A stretch of 64,000 nucleotides of DNA from Salvator merianae. Lineage: Eukaryota; Chordata; Lepidosauria; Squamata; Teiidae. The position numbers and the translations under genes were made by a program. Under the pieces are notes generated by a model, which was given only the letters and a program-made list of their open reading frames with translations, made no database searches and was not told the origin of the DNA. How positions within the stretch are numbered: the stretch's first letter is position 1; each line of letters opens with the position of its first letter. The DNA lies in contig QVOM02000070.1 in assembly GCA_003586115.2 (NCBI GenBank), positions 2,227,061 through 2,291,060 on the forward strand, in the 5' to 3' direction. Below, piece after piece: positions 24,301 through 36,300 of the stretch.

Positions 24301-27300
24301 ACCTCATTTGTGACAAATGCGATATGCATCCAGTCAGCAGTGCCTTTAATAAGCAGCCTCACCACTGGATTCTGCACTGGTTGCAGCTCCTGAACTATCT
24401 TGAAGGGCAGCTCTATGTGGAGTGTGTTACAATAGATGTGGGTGCTTTGCTACTAATCAGTGGTTCCCTCTAAATAGAAGATGAGAAGGTGCTTTTCTGC
24501 TGCCCTGTGGAGCATCCATGCTGTCCTATTCTAGTCTTCTGAGCATGGAAGAAGCAGCAGTGGACATAGCAGAGACGCAGAGACTTGCAAGTCTTGTTCA
24601 CAGTTATTTCCCTGCCATTCAGTAGCAGCAGTTGTTGGAGCAGTCTCCAAAAAAAGTCAATCATTCTAAAGACCACAACATGAAATCACTTTGGTGGATA
24701 GCAAGCCATCCTTTCTGGAAAAATCATTTCTAAAGTAGGGCCAACACTGTAAGGGTCTTTTTCTGTAGCACTGCCCACTAGAAGTCATTGGTGCAGTCAC
24801 ACAAAGGGGGATTAGTGAAGATCTTTTTAAGGTCCGAGGGGACAGGTTTGGGCATGCCTCAGTCTCCAACCAGATTGTGGCACCAGAAGGTTCTGGCCAG
24901 TGACATGTGCAGAGGAACATAGGATGCTGCTGTGTATCAAGTCAGCTGCACAGTCCTTGTAAGTCAACACTGAGTGTTGAATGGCAGTGGCTTTTTAGGG
25001 CTTCTTAACACAGACACTTTCAGCTTGTATTTAGAACTGCTAGAGGTTAAGCATGCAGTATTCTAGATGCAAAATACCTCTGCTGTCACCTCCCCAATAC
25101 ATAGGAGAAGAAGTTAGAAGAAGGTCAGAGTTTTCAGTCCCAGAATAAGCAATGATTTATGTAGGTCCACCAGGAGAGAATTCAGGATCCTTCTCGTACA
25201 ACCTGCGACACCCCCTCCCTTCCAAATCCTGGGGTCCCATTTTTCAAGACATCTTTGTAACCTCTTCCCCCAAGGCTTATTGTGGTTGCCCTCCTTAGTA
25301 AGCTGTTTCCTTTCTCTCCCAGGAGACGGCACAAATGCGGATGAGCAGACTGCGGTGGCCATTGCCAGTGTCCAGCAAGCGGCCTTTACGGACCACAATA
25401 TCCAATACCAGTTCCGCACAGAGAACAATGGAGGACAGGTAGCAATGGGTTGCGTTGCCAGGACGCCTTGGACCAAAAATCCTGGCCCTCGGAACTTGTC
25501 CACCTTTGTGGGTGGGATGAGGTGGGAGGGACAATAATAGAAGGCAAGGGGAATCTCATTCCGGATTCCCCCTGTGCTTGGTGAGGTCCGGTGTATGTAC
25601 GAGAAAGAACTCCCCAGTCGTGTAGAGAGATCTTCTTTGCCCTTGCCAGGCAGCAGGTGGGTGGATAACCACACATCTGTTCTCTAGGATGTGCTCAATA
25701 GACCTCACCAAACACCGGCTGTGTGTGCTCAGGTACCGATGCTTTGATACCAGTTCCAGGCTGGGGAGACAGGCAGGATGTCTCAAAAGACCTTTTATTT
25801 ATTTCATTTATTTATTTAAGGCTTTCCAACCTTCCCTTCGCCAAAGGTTCCAGAGCAGGCCACAACAATAAAAATCTAAGATATATCTAAAAACTATTTA
25901 AAATATAACTTTCCCATCCTCCCTCTCTCCAGAGAGTCGAGAGCAGGTGAAGCTTTTGCCTTCATCGCCTGCTTGAGATGCCCAGAAGCAATTAGTGGAC
26001 CGGAAGCAATTAGTGTGAGACCGGATGCTGGACTAGATGGGCTATGGCCTGATCCAGTAGGACTTCTCTTATGTGCATAGCCTAGTTTCCTGATCTGCTT
26101 GTTCAGAAAAATCTCATAGTTTGACATTCTTGGGACTGTACAAAGTTGTTTTTATGTATTTGTTAAAGCAAAATGTTTGCTTGCATTTTCTAGTTTATGT
26201 GGCAATTTGAATAGAGGTGTAAAAGCTCGATGGGGTGGCATTTGGGTCGCCAGCTGGCTAACCTTTGGCTGAAAGCAAAGTCCTCATCCAGGCTGCTGGC
26301 CTAAATTGATCTTTATCCAACCTCAGTCTGGAAACTGATCTTCCATGAGTTGTGGACTACAACTCCCATAATCCTTAGGTTGTGCTAGCTGGGGCTGATG
26401 GGGGCTGGGGTCTAATTATATGTGGATCGTCATTCATACTCCATCCCTCTCAAAAGGGCTCTGACTTCTGTCAAAGGAGTGACTGTTTTTTGGCCTTCCT
26501 CCTAGGTGACATACAGAGTAGTTCAGGTGACAGACAGTCAGCTGGATGGTCAAACTGACCCAACGGGGGCAGTCAGCGTTGTCTCGACGGCAGCTTTCAC
26601 CAGCGGCCAGCAAGCTGTTGCTCAGGTAGACAAAGTTTGCCAGCCCAAAATACGGCATTCAGTTTCTATCTAACGATTACTAAATTGTTTGTATTCATTC
26701 TTCTTTTGCTTTAAAGATTGTGTTCACAAGAGCATGAAAAGTGCTTCTCTCTCTCTTCTGGCAGTCTGTTTTCACAAGTGGTCACTCAGGGCAATATGGA
26801 AGCCCATCAGCATGGCACAAGCCCCAAAATTTGCCTTGCTGAGAGGTTTCCTGTAGCTGATAGTATTTTATACCTGGGACAGATATGCAGCCATCAGGGC
26901 AAGGAGCCATTGATAGATTTGTCTTCCATAAATATAACTGAATACTTTTTGAACCCATCCCAGTCAGGGTTGCCAAAATCAGCCAACTAATTAATCACAT
27001 TTGGTTTTTTTAAGGCATTTTCTATGGCTAGGATAATAAGTTTGGCAGTTTCTGACCAGGCTGATCCAAGCTGCTGGCCTACCTTGCACCTTGTGGCGAT
27101 AAATACTTTAGTTTAAGAAGGCAATGTGTGAAGAAAAACATTATTTTTTTCTGCCTTGATGCTTTCAAAATTCAACTTTGTGGGTGACTTCTGGCTCTTT
27201 TATTTTGATTCTGTTATCCACTTTATCTACAGCATGCATAATTTTACACCTCTGTATCATATCTTCTCTCACACTACCACAGAAGAGTTTGAGTGGTGTG

Positions 27301-30300
27301 AATAGATCTCCCCACCCTTATGGCCCAGAACCACATTTGAGGCGCGTTAGGTGAGTTGGGCCAGTGAGAAGCGCAGGGACCACGTCGTTTGCGGTAAATG
27401 GATGGCGCTTTCAGGCGTGGTTCTCCTTATCCCCTGTTTTATGTTCAGTTCAATGGCATGATTTACGCAAATTTATTTCATAGATTTTACTGGAATGGAA
27501 ACCTTGTGTAAATTGAAGGACTACTGTACTTAATAAATCTATGCCAAACTACTGAAATAACTGTCTGCATGTGTGTCAAGTAGTTCTCTTTTTTTTTGTC
27601 ACTTTCATTAGGGTTATTTGCCAGTTCTTGTTTGAATCCATAATTGAATTGAATGATATAATGCAGCTTCTTGGAGCACGTGCTAGGCTGTCTGGATGCT
27701 ATTCACACCATACCAACTTTTTAATTTCCTTCTTCCAAAGCTGATAATAAAGCCACCATAGAAAAGGTCCTCTCATGTGTCACCCACACACACACTTCTG
27801 AAAGAGCGGGGACTACAAGAAGGCCCTTACCTTGTGATCTTACTACTCAGGCAGGTCTATATGAGAGAAAGCTCTTCTTCAGATAACCAGGGTCCAAGCT
27901 ACTTGAGACTTTATCTGTTAACATCAGTACCTTGAATCGGGCTTGGTAGCAAATAGGTAGCCAGTGCAGATCTTTCAGAACCTGTGTGATGTGTGTCCAG
28001 CCAGAAACTCCCATCAGCGGTCAAACTGTTACATTATGTACTAGCTCCAGCTTCTGAACTGTCTTCAAGTGTAGCTCAACACAGAGTGCATTACAGGAGT
28101 CTAATCTGGAGGTTGGACATCTTGAGGTCCGTAGTCTAATCTGGAGCTCAGACATGCTCATCTGAAAGTAAACTGGGATGCTGTCATAATTCTTCATCAA
28201 GTGGCCATCCAGGACTTAACCTTACTAAAATATGGGACATATAGCCTTTGTCTATTAAAAGGGTCTCCTGCTATTTATCCATGGGAATAGCCATTACTCA
28301 GAGGCAGAACAACTCTTCTACACACAGAAGGGCCCGGATTTTACTGAAAGAATTGTAGAGGGTTCATCCTCAACATTTCTTTGAAAGAAGACCAGGGCAA
28401 ACCATATGTGTACTGTTTGCAAGAACACTGTATGGCTGCTCAGCTCAATGGATTCTTGGCCCGCTGTTTATCCACAAGAGGGCAGTGCAGACCTTAGGAG
28501 GTCCCTGTATGTCTTTCTTCCCAAAAGGAGTATTTTCAGGTAGCGATAACTCTCGCTGTACTTCTCGCACAGTAATCCAGACAGAGCTGCAGTTACGGAA
28601 TAACAGGATGTTGTGCTATGATAGATAGTTTTACCGGAATAACAATAATCTGGTAAATCGGGTCTCTGTTCCAGGACCGTATCAGGAGCGCCATGATCAT
28701 GTCTGACAAATCAGGTACAATTATGAAATAATTACAGGCGTTTGACCCTGTCTGGATGCAGCCAGACAGTGTAGTGTAGTAGCTAGAATAGCAGACTAGA
28801 ATGCAGGAGTCCCTTGGTTCAAATTCAGACTTGACTATGGAAGTTCACTGAGTGGTCTTGGGTCAGTCACTGCTTCTTAGCCTAATCTACCTTTCAGAGT
28901 TTCTGCAAAGATAAACAAAGGAGGGGAGAAAGAAATGTACCATCTTGTGCTTCCTGGAGGAAAGGTGAGATATTAACTCCATAAAGGGACATACATTTAA
29001 GTGGATAGCTGCTCGTAGTCCAGAAATCCACCAGCATCCAGGCCTGTATTAATTGAGTATCCATTTACATTAATTCTTGAAAGCATTTTTAAACCTACAA
29101 ATTGCATTTCACACAAAACCAAAAAGTTTTTTTTTCTTGGGGCTGGCTAATCTGCAGTCGCAGAGTGAAAGCATACCAAACTGTATCTGTAGTTGTTTAC
29201 TTCCCATGATAAAAGCCTTCTCAGCAAATGCAAAATGCTGTTTTGAATGTTCTATGAAGCATTCAGAACTGCCATGCCCATCTTGCATGCAAGAGAGGCG
29301 TGGCCACTTGGTTTTGTAAAACTTGTAAAACGGCATTTTGCACACCTCTAACCTCAACGCTTCTCTTGTTACCTTCTTTTGTCATTATTTCACACAGATC
29401 GCATTTCTTTCCCAGCACAGGGGATGGATAATAGACTCAGGATGCTACAGTTAATTTCTGTTGTTCTCCCTACCCTCATCCCTTAGGCTGTGATCCAGAA
29501 TCCCTTCAGCAATGGTGGGAGCCCAGCCACAGACGCTGTCAGTGGGGAAGCCCGATTTGCATACTTTCCTGCCTCCACGGTGGGAGATGCAACCACAGTG
29601 TCAGTGCAGACAACAGATCAGTCACTGTCACAGGCTGGAGGTAGGAGGCAAGAATCGATCAAAGATGGCTCCTTTTTCCCCTTTTGATTCTAAATTCAGA
29701 GCTGGAAAGCGGAGAGGATATAACCAGGTGAACTAATCTTATGCAGTCCTTTTCAGCTAATGACTAATCTGTCCCCACATATTTAATGCCAGGAGCTGTA
29801 TGTTTATGGTGGTGTTATTATTCATTGTTTATTTTAAAAATATATGTTCAGGTTTTTTTTAAAAAAAGATATATGTGGATAATTAATGCAACTATACTTT
29901 CTTACATCCCCTTAGATAGATTAACCTTCATGAAGTTTTTTAAAAATATTTTAATTTTTAAATGGTCATGAGAGAATCAAGCATTTGAATTTTTCTAGTC
30001 AGAAACCAGAGTTTGCAAGGGGCTTAGATGTTTCCATAGCATTCTCATAGTTTGGCTCATTTTTCCATTGTAAACAAGTTCCCCTTTGCTGTTTTCTGCT
30101 CTAGGTCAGTTTTATGTGATGATGACCCCACAAGACGTATTGCAGACCGGAACTCAGCGAACCATCGCCCCTCGTACCCACCCATATTCCCCGTATGTAT
30201 GTCTGCAGGAGTAGTTCAAAGTAGGGTTGATGAAGAGGGACCTGGTAATGTTGGTTACTATGGGCAAGGAGTGGTTGGGATTGGGACACTAAAGATAGCA

Positions 30301-33300
30301 CTCAAAAATAAGCAGGACACTTAAGCCTCCGCTGGGCAGATGGAACCAGTTAGAATGAAGAGATGGTAGGGGAACCTCTCCCATTTGTCCTCCCAAGAGC
30401 AGGCCAGGAGGATGAATAGAGTAGAAGACCATAAGAATATAAGAAGTGCCCTACTAGATTGGATCCATTTAGTCCAACAGTCTGTTCACACAGTAGCCAG
30501 CCAGCTGCACACGGAAGCCCACCAGCAGGACATGAGCCTACACCTTGCTCTGCTTGCAGTCCTCGCAACAGTTGGCCTTTGGAAATGTACCACCTCCTAC
30601 TGTCATCAGGCCTGATAGCCATTAATGACCCTGACTTCCATGATTTCCAGGGCCTTTCCAGCTACTGAAAAACTACATCTCCCAGCATCCCCAGTCATCA
30701 TGGCCAATGGGAATTAGAATGAGCATGTACTACAGTATATAGTACAATGCAACACACCCAAATACAAACTGATTCTGTGCTGGTGTGTATGAGAGGAAAT
30801 AATGTATTAGAGCCCTTTTATAATCCATCCCATTTTGGATTCTACCCCCAGTCTTTCATTGGGAGATTTGAGGAATGATATTGTCTGATTCACATGTGTT
30901 GTCTCTTCAGCTGACTGTGCAAAGTCAAACCATCTGCCCCCACGGAACCTTTGAGAGTTCAGAGAATACCATATAGGTCACCATAACTCAACTGTCCACA
31001 CAGACTTCTCCCAGATGCAGAACTGGCACCTCTTTCCCTGAGTGGGTGGGTGGAAAATAAGCCGTCCCAACAATACACAATACCTACATGAGAGGAAGGA
31101 TCTAGAATATTTGGACTCCCTTGGGAATACCTCTTGTGCTCGTATTTTTTTGGGGTATGTATTGTGTGAAAGCCCTCTTTCTAACTGGACCGTATATCTG
31201 CTTTAAAATTAGGAAAATGGATGGAACACGGACGCCACGAGATGAGAGAAGGCGAGCACAGCACAACGAAGGTGCATAAATGAGCCAGTTGGTCATTTAT
31301 CTCATCTTTGTTATTGTCTGCCATGTAACTGGAAGACTGGTAGTCAGCTTGGTTGGGTTGGGGCGCCATGGTGTTCTAGAGAAGGTGGTCTGAAAACTAG
31401 GGTTCCCATCACCTTTCTAGTCTTGGTGTCATTTTGACACCTAGATAGCTTGGCAGAAGAGCATCTGTCCCCTCATGCTGAAAAACCTGGCAGGTTTCTT
31501 AACCAAGATGGAAGGAATTGCTCCTGCATTTTCTAGGTCACACAAGGATCCAGGTTCTCCTCAGCAACCCCCAGAATGTTCCGTAAGAATATCAGAAATG
31601 CCCTGTGGAGATCAGATCAATGCCCCTTCTTAGACCAGCCTGTTCTCATTGTCTCATGTTTATGGGAAGACCACAAATAGGATCTGAGCACCTCTAAATG
31701 ACTTCTCTTGTTTGCTCCTACAGCTGCTAGTGGCACAGGAAATAGTTACGCAATGATTAAGACATGGTAGTCACTGAGAGCCCTGGTAGTTCATATGACA
31801 CCATCCATCCATGATGTTATCTTTCCATCAAAGCCCCTTTTTAGGGGAATGTTTAGATAATGTTTTTAGACGCAATAATTGTTTCTGTGATTGCTGGAGC
31901 TCCCATAATGTTGTACGGATTTTGCAGGTCCCCTCAAGTGCAGCAGAAACGCAGGCGGACAATTGCCAAGAGTATTCTTGCTTTATTATCAGGATCCTTA
32001 CTGTTACATGCTAGACTGGTTGCTATATACAAGACCTCAGTCTCAGAAAAAAATACTTTCGGTTACATGTTGGGTTGATTAATGAACAAAGGAGATAGAC
32101 AAAGCAGAAACTGTTCTACCGCCCTTTTTAGTTTCTCAGGAGCATTTCTCACAAAACCGCTTGGTCTGTGAATTTGCTTGTTACATTACAAGGTTATAAT
32201 GACGTTGATTTGCCTAATATTGTTACATTCTCATAGAAAATCATACAGTGGGAAAATCACATGGTTACAGTCTCAGCAGAAATTATATGTGGCAAAGGTG
32301 ATCAGAATTTCAATATACTCTTCCCTTTTTCCCACCCATCATCGATTAATTGCATTAAGCCATCATATAGTGTTATATTCAGGAACAAGCACTACTAGCT
32401 AAGGTATCTATTTCATCATACAAGGCATTATACAAGGATAAAGATGGGAAAGGATTAGGAAAAGAGTCAAATTAGTGGTGTGATTAGTGTGTGATTAGTG
32501 AGGATGAGGAGAACTCATTCAACAGTGGCCCATTCGATTCTTGATGAGATATCATCTCGCAAGAATCGTGACTTAGAGACAATAGTTCATATTACAGTTG
32601 ATTCAATGAAGCTACATCCTTTTGTAGTAACTTGAGACGGGCAGTTAAGGAGGCAACCTGCAGTCAATCTGGTCTTTCTCTTTATCAACTTATGTAAGTC
32701 ATTTTGAAGGGCTGCACGTAGGCATAGTAGTCGTCGAGGAATTCTACCTCGTGGTGTAGGAACATTGTCATACAGTCCTGGACTAGGAGATGCAATTATC
32801 AGAGGAGTGAAAGTTCCAGGTGGAAGAGCAGGTTTTGGAATGAGAGCTAGAGGCTCAGGACGTTCTGATATGCATACCTTGGACTCCAGAGCCGAATTTT
32901 GGCCATACAGGACACTCATTTTTCCAATGTCCCTTAGCCTTACAGTATCTGCACACATCTTCTGGAAAGAGCTGGCTTACATTAGCAGATGGACTAAAAG
33001 GTTGAGGTTGAGTGATGACAGGTGGTGGTCCAGGATAACAGGTGGGGGAAACAGCATTAGATATAGGCCATAGAGGGTTTTTTTTCCTGGTACTTGCCCT
33101 GGTAATATCCCTTCTTGACCAGGTCCGGATCTTCGTCCCCTTCCCCTCAGACCACGCCAGGAACCAGATCCGCGCCAGGGACCTCGAGGCTGTGGAGTAT
33201 TGGAATACATAAACTGAACCATCTGGCAAGCCAAAAGCTGTGCCGTGTGTTGGACTTCTTCCTTCTTTTGCTTACGCTCCTTTTCTTCTGCCTTTTGAGC

Positions 33301-36300
33301 ACGCAAGTTAAAAAGACGAGTTGCAATTGCTACCAGTTCGTCTAGGGACTTTCCCTCAAATCTTTCGTCTTTTAAAAGATGCTCTCTAATATCAGGAGCT
33401 GCTTGGCTGGCAAATAAAGAACGCAGAGTTTTTTGTGAAGGTTCAGAGGCTGGATCCATGCCACTGAATTTCTGGAAAGCTTGTTTAAGTCTCTCAGAAA
33501 AGTCACTGGGATGTTCACTGGGTTTTTGACGAGTCTGAGTTATTTTATCAAAGTCCACAGTCTTTGCAGTGGATCCCTTTATGCCTTCCAGGATTCCCCT
33601 GCGATATTGGCGCATCAATTCTTGATCACCCTGGTCATTAATATTCCAATTAGGTCAGGTAAGGGGCATTGCAGCCAAATTTTGTATGTTTTGCTGCCCC
33701 AGCCAAATATTAGCATGTCGCAATACAGTCTCTCTTTCATCTCCAGTTAATAAGGCTGACAGTAACTGCTGACAATCATCCCAGGTTGGTGCGTGCGTTT
33801 GAAACAATAAATCAAAGCGACGGTAAACGGTATCTGGATCATCACGTAATCGAGGAGTGTGTTGTTGCCATGACAGCAAATCACTGGTTTTAAAAGGTGA
33901 ATGGAAGGGAGCATAAAAAACTCCGCCGGTGCCATCAGGAACAGGAACTTGTTGAACAGGCATCTGCAGATTGCTCTGTCCTGGTGTTTTTTCCTCAGGA
34001 GATGAAATACGTGGCAGGAAGCAATCTTTGTTGCGAGGCAGAATAGGTGAAAATGATGCAAAGTCAATCAGATTCTGAGGTGGTGGGTTCACGAGAGGGT
34101 TTTGCTCAGGAAGTGCAACAGGAGTCAGACTGGGTACTTGCACAGGTCGAGGAACAACAGTGGGAGAACCAGACGTGCTTGATCGGGGTAAGGTAGATGA
34201 TGAAGGTGGGGTTGAAACGGTGCTAGCAGCATCATTAAGGGGTGCTGGAGTGCAGAGTTGAGGTCGGGTTGCAACAGGAAAAACAGGCAGACCAGTGGGG
34301 GTTGGATAGCAGTCCTCAAGCGCTGGGTAAGCAGGTAGTAGCACAGAAGAAGTTAGGCATGCTTCCATAACAGGAGCAAGTAGTATGTTTACTCGGTTGC
34401 GCATGTGCCCTTGTTCATCAAAACATGCAAACAACTGCAAATAATCCAAATCTTCCTTGAAGTTTTGTAAATCCTTTGCGAGTTTAGAAATAAATTGGGG
34501 GTTGAAGGTACCAAAAGGAGGCCATAAATATCCAGAATCTAGGCGCTGAGGCCATTCCCCTGAACTGAGCTCTATTAAACGACTGGACTTAAGACCTGAG
34601 GTCGGTAACTCTCTCCAGTTTTGTAATACCAAAGATACCGGGGTTCCACTTGGAACCGGACAGGAAACAGACTGAAAACCTCCCATTTTCTATGCTAAAC
34701 AGAAGCTTATACTCACCTGCGTCTCGTGCTGCCTTATTGACGGTCGGCTAGTCACTGCTACTGATGCACCACCAAATTGCCGGCAAGCAGTGTAGTTCTG
34801 CAGCGGTGAGTCCAATCGCCAAACTTGAGAAGAGAAGGATTAATCCTGCCGACTACGCCAAAACTGTTGTACGGATTTTGCAGGTCCCCTCAAGTGCAGC
34901 AGAAACGCAGGCGGACAATTGCCAAGAGTATTCTTGCTTTATTATCAGGATCCTTACTGTTACATGCTAGACTGGTTGCTATATACAAGACCTCAGTCTC
35001 AGAAAAAAATACTTTCGGTTACATGTTGGGTTGATTAATGAACAAAGGAGATAGACAAAGCAGAAACTGTTCTACCGCCCTTTTTAGTTTCTCAGGAGCA
35101 TTTCTCACAAAACCGCTTGGTCTGTGAATTTGCTTGTTACATTACAAGGTTATAATGACGTTGATTTGCCTAATATTGTTACATTCTCATAGAAAATCAT
35201 ACAGTGGGAAAATCACACGGTTACAGTCTCAGCAGAAATTATATGTGGGAAAGGTGATCAGAATTTCAATATACTCTTCCCTTTTTCCCACCCATCATCG
35301 ATTAATTGCATTAAGCCATCATATAGTGTTATATTCAGGAACAAGCACTACTAGCTAAGGTATCTATTTCATCATACAAGGCATTATACAAGGATAAAGA
35401 TAGGAAAGGATCAGGAAAAGAGTCAAATTAGTGGTGTGATTAGTGTGTGATTAGTGAGGATGAGGAGAACTCATTCAACACATAATAACATAGGAGTCAT
35501 AGGGTATAGACCTGTGGAAAAGATGCAGCTAAGACTTGTGAACCAACAAGAGCCTTGTTAGATTAATCTGGTGGCCCTTCTAGACAAGCAGACTGGTCTC
35601 TCGGTAGCCAAACAGATGCCTACAGGAAGCCCAGTGCCCGCATCATTGTTGTCCACCTCACAGGACACTTTTGAAAAAGCTAGTTCTTTTGGAGATTGCC
35701 CAGACTTATAAGGACTTGCAGAAAAGGTCAAGGTCAGGGAAAGATGGGGTGCCCAGCCCTGGTTTGACAAATGCTTTGCTTTTTTTCCCCCGCTCTCCAT
35801 CTAGTTGAACGGAGGAGGCGGGACAAGATCAACAACTGGATTGTGCAGCTGTCAAAGATCATTCCAGACTGCAATACAGACAACAGCAAGACAGGGGCGG
35901 TAAGAGCAATTTCCTGGCAGGGGATTCCTGAGGGAGGGGTTCTTTTTTGGGAAACTGGGGTTGACTGCTTTCATGGTAGGACCTCTTTTGGGACCAGATC
36001 TTCCTAGAACCTGAGGAACAACCTTCTGATCCTTTTCCATGGTGGGCAGTTGTAAAGGAAAGGTGGCCAAAGTCCAGCTCTCCAGTGTTGCTGAGCTAGA
36101 ATTCCCATGGGTCTCATTCAGTCTGGATAGTGGTAAGGAATGACGGGTTCCAGTTCCACTTCTTCATTGCTAATAAGTCCGTCCTTCCTTCCTTCCTTCC
36201 TTCCTTCCTTCCTTCCTCATGTTAAAAAAAAAGAAAAATAGCCACTGATACAAATCTTCGGGAACTATTCCCCTTTAATAAACACATAGCATAGCTTTTT

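Larger units (their letters stand above)
31909..35480 (-). mobile_element. Endogenous retrovirus, internally deleted provirus antisense in USF2 intron 7
   Basis: Two 616-bp LTRs (31909-32524 and 34865-35480) bracket a 2340-bp interior. Both begin TGTTG and end CAACA on either strand, and both are flanked by the 5-bp duplication CATAA (31904-31908 and 35481-35485). Read on the minus strand the order is 5' LTR, tRNA-Ser primer-binding site, leader, gag, a short non-gag remnant, 3' LTR. Reverse transcriptase, integrase and a recognisable full envelope are absent. The capsid-like part resembles gammaretroviral p30 (PTWDDCQQLL motif), and there is a single CCHC zinc knuckle. The LTRs differ at only 4 of 616 sites, so insertion was recent. 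The element cannot replicate on its own. Its antisense orientation keeps its poly(A) signals from acting on USF2 transcripts. Confidence 0.95.

Noticed and set aside
25114..25674. 186-codon open frame on the minus strand
   Set aside because: It overlaps USF2 exon 3 on the other strand and shows no known domain. It is a shadow frame.
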